From Ornithodoros turicata (lineage: Eukaryota; Arthropoda; Arachnida; Ixodida; Argasidae), in NCBI RefSeq assembly GCF_037126465.1, contig NC_088201.1, positions 228,228,016-228,292,015 of the forward strand: a DNA stretch of 64,000 nt, written 5' to 3'. The notes beneath the pieces were generated by a model that was not told where the DNA came from, made no database searches, and saw only the letters and a program-made list of their open reading frames with translations. Within the stretch, counting starts at the first letter, position 1; each line of letters begins with the position of its first letter. Both the position numbers and the translations under genes were made by a program. This document shows, piece by piece, positions 53,457-63,425 of this stretch.

Positions 53457-54326
53457 CAGGCCGGGATGGGCAGTAATACTCGTATTTTGTATTATAATAC
53501 TAATACGTAGTACTTTCTAGAAATCGGTATCATAATACAGATACAAATACGTTTCAGAAATGAGTATTATAATACATAATACTAATACTCCTGTGTATTA
53601 CACGAGTAATACTTGTAATACTTAACCTGGGGAGAAAGAAAGGAAGAGAACATAACAATTACTTAGATATATACGCATTCCTTATCGAGACGATCATATT
53701 CCAATGACGTTGTGTTCACGCTTACATTTTTGCACATGGTCTACTCTTTCCCAATACGATCAGATGGCGCTGATCAATTTGATTGCAGTGAACAACTTGC
53801 TCTCACTGTGGCAGAGTCCTGATTTCATCCACTCTGGACTATAAAATGTGGGCCGTTCAAAAGCCCGTGACTGTCCATAGTGCAGCCACTTACGGGAGTG
53901 ACTGGCTGCCACTGGACGCACTCTTCCATAAGACAAAGGGCTTGCAGTGGTATGACTTATCCTTACGGATGCTGAAGTGGAAGGAATGCGAGGAAACCTC
54001 CAGTAACCTCTGACCCCAAAGTCACTCGCTTTGGGATAATTTGGTGCAGGGGAACACTGTAATAGGAGCCTTGTTCGTGTCCAAATGTTTGTGGGACACG
54101 AAACATGTCTGTTAAGGTGCACCAGTGAGACTTTGCAGGTCGAACTTACGACCTCTGGGTAAGTATTACGCCTTCAAAAGTATTATAATACATGAAATTC
54201 CTCGTTTTGTGTATTATGATACAAATACACTTCAAAAATGAGTATTATCATTCATAATACAAATACTCAAAAGTATTACAGTAATAGCATTATAATACAA
54301 AATATTACTATTACTTCCCATCCCTG
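53457..54326. mobile_element. hAT element with TAATACT subterminal repeats
   Basis: 870 bp. Ends CAGGCCGGGATGGGCAGTAA and (reverse) CAGGGATGGGAAGTAATAGT; TTGCGCTG duplicated exactly at 53449-53456 and 54327-54334. AATAC/GTATT repeats fill both ends. The central 120-codon minus frame has no transposase motif and may be captured DNA. Confidence 0.87.
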
Positions 54327-54334
54327 TTGCGCTG

Positions 54335-54720
54335 AATGCATCTTGTGACCTCCCTGGCTGCCCCAGAGAGTATGACGTGTTCTCTTATCCGGCGCCTACC
54401 GTTCGTCTGCCCCTTTCACGTCGTTTCCTTACGATGCCGAGACCTAAGCCATCAACTGCATGCCCCTACAAGAGATGGACGACAGAGAATCCAGATTTGT
54501 GCACCGACCCAAAGATGTTATTCTGCAGGATTTGCGAGAAGAAGGTAAGAAAGGTGCACGCGTGGAACATTCAATTATATAGACAAGCAACACTGAAGTC
54601 TCATCCCTTGGCGTTTACAAGGCATGGGCTTTTATGCATTCGAACGCGAATCTTTCGAGCGAATAAGCGTAAATGGGGCCTCGCTTTGCGACACGTACAA
54701 TGTACGCGTAAAGACGCTTA
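54335..54720 (+). other. Unassigned open frame
   Basis: A 115-codon plus frame (54377-54724) begins within non-repetitive sequence; it includes MPRPKPSTACPYKRWTTENP and a CRICEKK segment that would suit half of a BED- or THAP-type finger. No second half is seen. Could be a fragment of a hAT transposase N-terminus. Not strong enough to call. Confidence 0.3.
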
Positions 54721-54723
54721 TTA

Positions 54724-55462
54724 AAGGTACTGTAAAGCAGTAGACAAGCATGACATGCCGGTGACGTGACTAGAGACTTTGTTGCTTCTAAATACCACAT
54801 GCGGTACCATACGACCGACAACGCGCTATAAATATTTTTAATTTGCCACGAAAGATGCGGCGTAGTGGAGCGGTGCGACGCCTGGTGTCAAACAACCCCC
54901 TGTATAGCACACAACAGCAGCAACACTGAAAATTGGTATTACACACAATTACATCGGAACTTGGTTATTTTAGTAACCATATTAGTTTTCCTGTTTACCT
55001 ATGCATTCTGAAACCCCTGTTAACTTGTTAACCCCTGTGTTTGCGAAGTAACCCAGCGCTGACCGCTGTTCGATGGAGGCTCTCCCTATTTCTCTGCTGC
55101 GCTTGCGCACTCTTTCAAACGAACAAACTCCCTCTGTGAACAAACAAGTCCCGACGCTGCCTGGCTTCTTGAACGTCTGACGCATTTTCTTCAACGGCTC
55201 AGCATTTAATTTCAGTTCGCTTATCCGTTTATCCTCAGATGTGGATCGTTGTGTGGATTGCAGGGCCGGATTTTATGGTGGATTGTTACGTCTGGCCCAG
55301 TGTTGTACGCATATGCAATGTGGTTGCCGCCGTATGTGTCAGGAGTACGGATTCATTTGGAATACCTAGTACAGTGTTGCCCGTAATCTTTAATTGTAAT
55401 TTTCTAATTAATTGCACCGTCGATTGGAATGAAACTTGCGCAGCTTTTGCCCTGGTGGCTTC
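54724..55462 (+). repeat. Interspersed repeat shared with 18264-18785
   Basis: Begins TTAAAGGTACTGTAAAGCAG. Carries about 200 bp not present in the 18-kb copy (54900-55230). Its end lies inside zinc-finger unit C, where homology to units B and D stops. Confidence 0.7.
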
Positions 55463-55825
55463 TCTTCTCTCGTGCCCCTTCTCTCCCATCTGAACATCAG
55501 TCGGAGGAGCAGTGGCGCACTTTTCACACTCATTGTGACAGTGTGCAAACATGTGGAATTCCAGGCTGGCTTTCGACACGCGTGCAAGTGCACATGGCTA
55601 GCTCTGGTCTCGATGTCGCTCAGCGGGTTGGTCATCCATAGTGACTAGTTCAGTGCTGTCGGGCTGCAGTTCAACTGTTGTTGTGCTGATCTTGAACTGT
55701 GCCCTTGAAGAAGTGCAACCCAAATATTCTTGATCACAGGTGCCTCCGGGCTGGTCCTTAATATGGAGCGTACCAGTGCTTTCTCTTGCGTCTGAAATTT
55801 CATAAATACGACATTCTGAGGGCAT
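55463..55825 (-). pseudogene. Zinc-finger unit C, truncated N-terminal copy
   Basis: From the ATG at 55825 it matches unit B almost residue for residue (MPSECRIYEISDARESTGTL...) for 75 codons. The Lys codon that follows RDQS in unit B is a TAG stop here (55600-55598). Reading on in the same frame, homology continues to QMGEKG and then ends at the 54724-55462 repeat, so all fingers are gone. Closer to B than to D, hence a recent duplication. Confidence 0.85.
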
Positions 55826-56864
55826 ACCAGTCAGGGCGCATCACTGATTCCGGATTTTTGAAAAAAAAAAGACAATATGGCACCACGTTCGCAATACCTT
55901 GTCACACTGTTCGCGTTCCAACTCCACAAATAATTCCCATTGTGCACGATTGAGGGCACAAGCCGTTCACACAACCCTCTAGTATTTGCTGAGAGCTAAA
56001 GTGTAGGACTTTAAGACGGAAGACTCTTAGCTCGATTCCGGACAGTCACAGTCAGTTTTTGTTTCTTTTCGTTTCGTTTGACCCTCTACCTGTTCAGGAG
56101 TGCGAGTTTCAAAATGTCCAACACAAGTAAAATACGGTGGGATATAAATCGCATCGGTACAGCGTTCCCCAATCTGTGCTTTAGCATGTGCTTCAAGTGT
56201 CTGCGTCAAGGACATGTGACAGCCCAGGACCAGGGTTGCCAGATTGGGCTACTTGTAGCCAAATTGGGCTTCTTTCGGTTTCGTTTGGCGTCTTAAAATC
56301 GGAGTTGGCTACGTGGCTATTTTTTGGCAACTTTTCTGAGTTCCTACTGAGCAATCGCACATCGCCCAAGAGAGTATATCTGAGAGTTTTTGAAATACAT
56401 TTCTCACAGTCATCAACATACTGCGTCTCTTTCTACTACCCCAAAAATACCCGCGCCCGCACACCACACCGCACCACACCACACCACACCCAGCTAAGTC
56501 CCAGTACCTCGTGATGCCATGCCGGCGAAAAAGTCACCGCACGCGTGATGTCGGCTACATGTTAAGCCACAGGTTTGTTGTTCTGGTTGAGCTAGCTCTA
56601 GCAGCTTCATCTCTAACTTTGTATGTTCCTGCTCTACACGAACTCTGCAGTACAGAGGCTGCATTTCTATGGCTTCACACCCATGTGTCTTCATGTTGCA
56701 CTGCAGGTTTGTGCTGTGCCTCAGGTCAGCAGAATAGAGAATGCTCATTTATGGCTTCTCACCTCATGGTGTCTGCTTGTGATATTCTGCAGGACAGAGA
56801 CCACACTTGTATCACACTGCAAGTTTGGGTTGTGGATCAACATTGCAGGACAGAGGATGCAATT
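55826..56864. other. Inter-unit region of the zinc-finger cluster
   Basis: 55826-56060 repeats the 5' flank of unit B. 56070-56230 repeats the 3' flank of units A and B. At 56231 a CAGGGTTGCCAGATTGGGCT sequence looks like a hAT terminus but its partner is missing. 56560-56860 encodes, on the minus strand, decayed fingers (THGCEAIEMQPLYC) beyond the stop of unit D. Confidence 0.6.
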
Positions 56865-57710
56865 TTATGGCAGCTCACCGGTATGTTTTCGCTTGTGATG
56901 TGACAAGGTTGCGCGCTGTTTGAACACTGCAGGACAGAGACAGCACTTGTATGGCTTCTCGTCCGTGTGTGTCCACTTGTGCTGCTCTAGGTTTCCGCCC
57001 CTGCTAAACTCCGCAGGGCAGACATCGCATTTGTATGGCTTCTCGCCCGTGTGTGTCCGCCTGTGAACCTGTAGGTGCCCGCTCTGACTGAACTTCGCAG
57101 GGCAAACATCGCACTTGAATGGTTCCTCGCCTGTGTGTGTCCGCTTGTGCTGCTGTAGGTACCAATTGCGGCTGAACTTCGCAGGGCAGATATCGCACTT
57201 GTATGGCTTCTCGCCTGTGTGTGTCCGCGTGTGCTGCTGTAGGTGCCAACTGCGGCTGAACTTCGCAGGGCAGACATCGCACTTGTATGTCTTCTTGCTT
57301 GTGTGTGTCCGCTTGTGCTGCTGTAGGTGCCAACTGCGGGTGAACTTCTCAGGGCAGATATCGCACTTGTATGGATTCTTCCATGAATCTATCTGCTCGT
57401 GCTGCTGTGTGTTCCCGCTCAGGCTGAACTCTGCAGGGCAGACATTGCCCTTGTATGCCCTGTTGTCAGCATGCGTCGCCACTTGGTCCTCCACACTTCT
57501 AGACCACGAGAATGCAGAGGGGTAGATGTTGCATTCAGAACCCTTCTCTCCCATGTGAGCATCTGTTGGAAGAGCAGTGGAACACTTTTCAGACTCATTG
57601 TGACAGTATGCAAAAATGTGGCATTCGAGGCTGGCTTTCAACATGCATGCAAGTGCAGATTCCTTGCTCTGGTCTCTATGTTGCTCAGCATGTCGATCGT
57701 TCATAGTCAC
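56865..57710 (-). CDS. C2H2 zinc-finger protein (unit D), six intact fingers
   Basis: 281 aa from the first available in-frame ATG (57710). It shares the Cys/His N-terminal block (SLECHIFAYCHNESEKCSTA) and FSWSRS region with unit B, then a degenerate finger (YKGNVC), six full C2H2 fingers, and the same HTGELP end. One linker is THTSKKTYKC instead of TGEKPY. Compared with unit B, three fingers fewer. The ATG equivalent to unit B's start (57890) is followed at codon 4 by TAA (57881-57879). Unless translation begins at 57710 or the upstream exon is spliced in at the retained ATTACAG acceptor, the N-terminus is lost. Nuclear DNA-binding role inferred from fingers. Confidence 0.8.
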   Translation of the reverse strand: MTMNDRHAEQHRDQSKESALACMLKASLECHIFAYCHNESEKCSTALPTDAHMGEKGSECNIYPSAFSWSRSVEDQVATHADNRAYKGNVCPAEFSLSGNTQQHEQIDSWKNPYKCDICPEKFTRSWHLQQHKRTHTSKKTYKCDVCPAKFSRSWHLQQHTRTHTGEKPYKCDICPAKFSRNWYLQQHKRTHTGEEPFKCDVCPAKFSQSGHLQVHRRTHTGEKPYKCDVCPAEFSRGGNLEQHKWTHTDEKPYKCCLCPAVFKQRATLSHHKRKHTGELP

Positions 57711-58110
57711 TAGTGCAGTGCTGTCGAGCTGCAGTTCAACTGTTGCTGTGCTGATCTTAAACTGTGCACTTGAAGAAGCACAACCAGAGTATTCTTGATC
57801 ACAAGTGCCTCTAGGCTTGTCCTTAATATTGATCGTATTAGTGCTGTCTCTTTGGCCTGTAATATCACAAATCGGACATTACGAGGGCATACCAGACAAG
57901 GAGTATCTCCGATTCTGGATTTTTGGAAAACTAGGTGGCACCACATTCACAAGGCCTTGTCGTGCTGTTTGCCTTCCAACTGCACAAATAATCGCCGTTA
58001 TGCACGACTGAGGCCACAAGCTCGAAGCAGCTCGCAACACGCTACGGTATTTGCCAAGAAGTGAAGTGTAGGACTCTCGGATAGAACAGCCTGAGCTCAG
58101 TTCGAGACAG
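57711..58110 (-). other. 5' flank of zinc-finger unit D
   Basis: Homologous to the 5' flanks of units B and C (minus strand). Contains the coding-equivalent stretch from 57890 to 57711, broken by the codon-4 stop but otherwise open and alignable to unit B (TCDQEYSGCASSSAQFKIST). Confidence 0.65.
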
Positions 58111-60160
58111 TCACAGCATTTTGTTTCTTTTCTTTTTTTGTATGAGTATTTTTGTTAATTTTTGCTTCAGTGTCATATAATTAGGTTATGCTTACTTAGG
58201 CACGGTTATATCTCCGCCATCATGTGACTGTGAACAGGAAGGGCTTCCGATCCATTATGCTAATTTGGCACAGCTGAGCCATTCCAGCCAAAACTAGCCA
58301 ACGATGTACTAGGTCTGCCCTTTCGAGTCTGGAAAAAAAATCGTTCATATTTCTTTACTGGCGTGTATGCGGAACATAAGCTCTCGTTTTTTCCACCCTC
58401 GCCGTAACCTTCGGCTCATACACATATCAAAGTTTGGGTATACAATATTTTCACGCACGTGCGTGCTTCAGGATCTGTTAGACGCAAAGTATGGCTTGCA
58501 GCTAAGATAGTCCTCTCAACGTGCCCTGTGCCTTGTGCCCAAAGTCCCTATTAAAATTGAACCCCTCGAACATTTTGAAAAATACCTAATTTTGTTCACG
58601 AAATTGGTAATTTTTTCTTCTTCGCAGTACGTGGCATTCCATAGAGGCTGGCGCAAAAATTCCCGCTCTACGTAAAAAGATGGCGGAGATATTACATTCT
58701 GCAGAAAGGTGACAGAGAGAATACACAAATGTAGGAAGCTCAAAGTATTTGGTAAATTCATCAACACCCGAAATATCAAAATGCTTCCCGAATGCCCCGA
58801 GAATGAATGGGGACCGACGAGGAGAAGACGGCTGGTCATTTTTTGTTGTCAGAACACCAGTGATGGCTGTTTGGTGAACCAGCCACACTGTCATCGTCCT
58901 CTTTGCCCAAAGAGCTCAGACGCTCCAAATCACCACTTTCGTCTCACCTTCCCGGACATATATCGCTGGTGTGAACGCCAGAGTCCTCACAAATCTCGTG
59001 GTAACTTTGTTTTTGTGTCATATGCGATGCACGAGAGGTTTAAAAACTTTAAAATCCTGCGCTGTCAGTCCACGTTTATAGCTTCAAACGGCGACACGAA
59101 GCTCACTCCGAGACATACAGTGCTGCCCCCTACACCCTTGCAGAACCAGAACGTCGTGTGGACGAGTCCCAATTTTCCACAGCAATCAAACAAAAGCTGT
59201 TTTTCTGACGACAACTGACGCTCGCCCAAAGCGGCTAGGGGGTCGAACTTCGAGAACGAGTCAGGGACGTTCGATCATCACCAGTCAGGGACTCATGTAG
59301 AGAGACGCCACCTCCTCTACAAACACGAATAATCTCGGGCTCCTTCGAGAACGCCAACCGGCCAAAAATGTTCCGAAAAAAAAAAAAAAAAAAGTTGGTC
59401 CAAAATGTCCCCAAGCTCTTACCACACCACCCGAGTTGTTCTCATTCGTTGTGTCCTTCGAGAAGATAGATGGACCCTTCTACGTTGACACTTCCAACAC
59501 CAGGCAAAGATTCATGCCATGCATGGAAAACGCAGCAATGCCATCCACACGTCACAAGGATGCGCAGAACGAGCAACACTTTTTCACGTTTGGGCCTTAA
59601 GTGGGGCTTATGTCCCACATACACAGCACTAAATTTTATTTTTATTGATGAGATACTACAAACCCTAAAAGGGTCGAAGTAGGAGGGGCACAGAAATTCC
59701 AAAATAATTTACAACGAGGCACATAGTATATCGCATCATGTAACCGCGCTTCGGCCTTTCACAAATGGCGTGACAGAGCAGTCTGAGACCTGAGCAGTGT
59801 GAGACAGAGTACTCCATTCTTTGATGGTTGGTGGAAATGAACGAGTATTTAAAGCAGTCAGTCCTCCGCTGGAATGCTTTGAGTGCGATGAGCTGACAGC
59901 TTAGCCGCGTTGATCTGGGTACGTGCGGAGTGACGTCGTCCCGACGAAAGATTCGAAATTGACCACTGAGCAACTGAAAAAGGAACTGGAGCCTTTGAGA
60001 CTTTTTATGCTCTTTCAGCGGTATTAAAGGGATATTTCGGAACGATCGGTGCAAAAATTGCTGCACGATACCTGCCATCAACTTTGTTTGTTTCTCGTGT
60101 GACGAATTATGCCTGAAATAAGCGAGCAATCAAACCAAAGCAGGAACGTGGAGCGGAGTC
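58111..60160. other. No gene recognised
   Basis: Frames of 154-169 codons exist (58709-59218 plus, 59665-60129 minus) but overlap other long frames on the opposite strand, have no domain pattern and no splice or codon-bias support by eye. An A run at 59377-59394. Left as intergenic. Confidence 0.35.
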
Positions 60161-60163
60161 TCA

Positions 60164-60707
60164 TACCCCTGTCACATGGACACTTTCGATCCGCATTGAG
60201 CTAATGCTCATCGAGCTCAATGCGGATCCGGCGCTGCTACACGGGCACTTTCGAGCAGGATCCAACTCCGATCCTGCTTAACCCGATCCAGTTTGTTAAG
60301 CGGGATTGAGATTCTCAAGACCGCCATTGGTAAACAAAACATTACATTAATTTGCAAATGTTCCTATGCAAGCCCATGGAATTTCACAGTTACTGTTTTA
60401 GTCTAGGTATGAGGGGCGATTGCGGTTGCTGATTTGTTTAATCTCCACCACTCTCGACACCGCGCTCCCCGTAAATGCTTAGTAAGCAGCACAATGCGGA
60501 AGAGGATGCTGTTATTCTCGACTTTTTAGGAACATATTTGTCAATCACAGCGTACTGTCTCGGGGCTGCTAGCGCCGCCTGTCGACAAGCCAACTTTTTG
60601 ATACGCATAGAGGTGGACCGTGTAGCAGCATCGCACACCGAACGCGCTTGAGAAACTCGATGCTGATCGGATTCAATCCGCATTGAAAGCGCCGTGTGAC
60701 AGGGGTA
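60164..60707. mobile_element. TIR element, about 544 bp
   Basis: Ends TACCCCTGTCACATGGACAC and (reverse) TACCCCTGTCACACGGCGCT, with further matches (TTTC.ATCCGCATTGA / CAATGCGGATTGAA). TCA lies on both sides (60161-60163, 60708-60710); alternatively the TA belongs to the duplication. Class uncertain (PIF/Harbinger or Tc1/mariner). Confidence 0.7.
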
Positions 60708-60937
60708 TCAAACAACTTTCCCTTCCGAAGGTCAACGCTTTACGTCACCCTGCATGTAGCCTCTGCGTTACATTCTCGGAAGAAAGAAAACAATGGACAA
60801 ATATTTGGGGATCAGATCACTCAGACAAAGGTGGAAAGAAACAACTGTTATCTGTTTCCCCGAGAGTGAAAAAAAACAGAGCAGGAGTGGTACGACGAAT
60901 GCACGGTGACGTCGGCCGAGCAGAGAAAGGAAGAAGT

Positions 60938-61560
60938 ACTAAAAGTTACACTACTATTTCGAGTAGTTAACTACAGTAGTTAGGTAACTGCAGGCGCCTA
61001 CTACTTCTTCCGATTTCGCTTTACAGCACGATTGTGCTTCCAACTTGTACCTTGAAGTACTTGTTTGACGAGAACGGAGGTGCGGAGAAATTGTGCCGTG
61101 CATGTGTACTAAATCTTCGCTTTTATCGCTGCTTGTGACTCATATTTAGGTGTCCAAGAACACTGCAGAATGGGACTATTTAATAGTTTTGAAACGCACT
61201 GACTTTCAACAAACACAACAAAATACAGTTAACGTTTCGGGTCCCATTCGAGTCCCCATCATCAGAATGACGCTGTCCTGTCGTCACCGGGTGTTTACGT
61301 AGAAAAGCAGCGTAGCATTCTGGGAGGGGGCCTGGTTGTTTGTTTAAAGCCGGTGCGCTTCAAACTATTAAAGATGTCTACTCCCGGCAATTGGACTACT
61401 ATATTCAGAATGGGATTAGTGATTGACAACGTTAAGTAGTTATAGATGTAGCTAAAATACATTGCAGTAGTTGAACTACTAGTTAAACTACTCCATTGCG
61501 AGGTAGGTATAATTAATTACTTTAGAAGCAGTTAGTGGCCATCACTACCGACTCTACGTC
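60938..61560. mobile_element. hAT-type remnant with TAGTTAACTA repeats
   Basis: AGTAGTT/AACTACT repeats at 60945-61005 and 61430-61500; the right end, read in reverse, is TAGTGATGGCCACTAACTGC, a hAT-style terminus. It is split by the short hammerhead-like element at 61179-61405. Confidence 0.55.
61179..61405 (-). mobile_element. Short element with hammerhead-like core and inverted ends
   Basis: Flanked by CAGAATGGGACTA (61166-61178) and CAGAATGGGATTA (61406-61418), 12 of 13 identical. Ends TTAATAGTTTTGAAACGCAC and CTTTAATAGTTTGAAGCGCA (reverse) are inverted repeats. Minus strand carries CTGATGA (61265-61259), a GGG/CCC plus CTC/GGG hairpin, GAAA (61238-61235), then CGTT. Same order as the 38.4-kb cores. 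Confidence 0.6.
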
Positions 61561-62741
61561 TCTACCCAACGCACTCGGTGCACTCTGTCCCTCATACTCT
61601 GGTGCTTCTACTAAACGGTCTTTGAGAGACTTGATGAGCAATGAGCCCAATGAGCAATATATGCCACGTAGGAAAGGGCGAGTTGAAACATCTTTTGTGG
61701 TAACCATCCTACTTCGGGACGTACTTGGGGGTGTAGGCATTTCAGTGCTCTAGCTGCACTGTCGATCCCTCCGTAAACTGTGGAACAAAAATGACGCGAA
61801 TATTTGACAACAATATGGCGAAATACTATCTTAATACGCAACAGGAGGCAATGTTTCAATGTGTCCCAACCTTGGGACACATAGCAGTAGTCCACGGGCA
61901 ATTCAGTATTGCAGCAGGCAGGAATCGGGGACTTGCCATGGAGTCGTGCCAAACGTAAAATATTTGTCATCGCAATCCCAATGTCCCAGCCCTTGTAAAC
62001 ATTGCACTGAACCCACTCCTGCTTCACTTCATACTTCTCGTGTCGCACCAAGCAGTAATAGGCCTGTTCGGCTCGGCCAGAAGGTGTTCCTGTTTACCGC
62101 TGTCGGCGCCACTTGTGGTGATGGTGCAAAGTTTTCATAACTAGCGCGTTCTAATCATGCAAGTGCGTGGTATGCGCTAGCTGTGCCATCGTGATCAAGC
62201 TCTGTCGCGTTAAATGCCAATTTATTTTTCCCTTATCGTGCCTTTGAGGAATGGAAACCGACTCTGTTTGGATAGGCTCGTGGATTGGATAGGCATCTGG
62301 ATTGGATTCTTGGATAGGCTCGTGATACGAGTAAGACGTCTCGCAGGAGCGGTAGATTTGTTAGCTATGAGTAGCCTGACAGAAGGCTGGGTGAATAAAT
62401 TTAGAAGAAATAAAACCTCAGTGCTGGGTAAAAAAAGGACAAAGGACGAACAAGTATGATGGCTGCACTACCTAGCATTGGGGTTTTATTGCTTTTAAAT
62501 GAATAACCAACCTGCCCAGATTATAATGTCATTCAATACGGGTAAATGGTTTTGAACATCTCCGGTTCTGGATCCCTCAATTTCACCGGGAGTGTGTGAG
62601 ATGCAGTGCAGTAGCGATTAATGAAATGAACAGCATTTGTAAGCCTCTCATAATGAGCGCCACAACCCCTATTTTTTTTATCATACCTGGCGGAATCCAC
62701 AACTTGCTCACGACTTGATCGCGACTGCGCTGCGGCTTATA
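61561..62741. other. No gene recognised
   Basis: A 146-codon minus frame (61611-62051) overlaps plus frames of similar length and has no known motif. GGATAGGCTCGTGGATTGGA-type short repeats occur at 62270-62330. No other structure seen. Confidence 0.35.
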
Positions 62742-63423
62742 CAGTAGAACCTCGTTATAGTAACTCTGCTTGTAGTAAAACTCCACTTATAGTAAACGAG
62801 AACTCCGGTCCCGATAGAATACATACAACCCTTGTATAATAAAACGCCTGATGTAGTAAAATTTCGTCCTGGTCCGAGACAGTGAACTACAAAGGGGTTC
62901 TACTACGCGTAAAACTATGGTTCTCCTGAGCCATTTCAAACGTATAAATATGGCCATCGTGCACTCGGGAAACGCTTTGTTCGCGTGACGGCGTAAGTGA
63001 CGAAATCAGCCTAGATGATTTTCTTGACGTGGACAAACATGCCGTAGCAACGGAGAGCCTTACGGAAAATGCACTGTCATAGACGTAGAAGATTTGCAGG
63101 AGATCGCAACACGATATGGAGAAAGCTGCGGCGTACGAACAATGCATGACACCGCGTCTTCCAGGCACGACGCAGACGCGTATAACCGGGTATTTCACGC
63201 AAGAATAAAATACCGTAGGTGCACTTTGGCGCTGTATTTGTAGTTGTTGTCATTTTTCACGAAAAACTTTTCCACATCGTAGCGGGAGTTATCGACGCTT
63301 ATGTACAGCGCGCGCCCTCGCAAAGGTCGCGATCCGCGAACCTTCGATTCGGTACAACAAAATGTTCGATACAGCGAAAGAAATTGCATTCCCCGTGGGT
63401 TTCGTTATATCGAGGTTTGACTG
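62742..63423. mobile_element. pogo/Tigger-like element (Tc1/mariner superfamily), non-autonomous
   Basis: Ends CAGTAGAACCTCGTTATAGT and (reverse) CAGTCAAACCTCGATATAAC, with TA on each side (62740-62741, 63424-63425). The paired AACCTCGTTATA motifs are characteristic of pogo/Tigger termini. 682 bp with no transposase frame. Confidence 0.75.
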
Positions 63424-63425
63424 TA

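Noticed and set aside
58709..59218. 169-codon plus-strand frame with several Cys and His
   Set aside because: No recognisable domain. A 102-107-codon frame runs opposite over part of it, and there is no promoter, splice or poly(A) support. Left as intergenic.
59665..60129. 154-codon minus-strand frame
   Set aside because: Composition and overlaps look like chance. No motif from any family I know.
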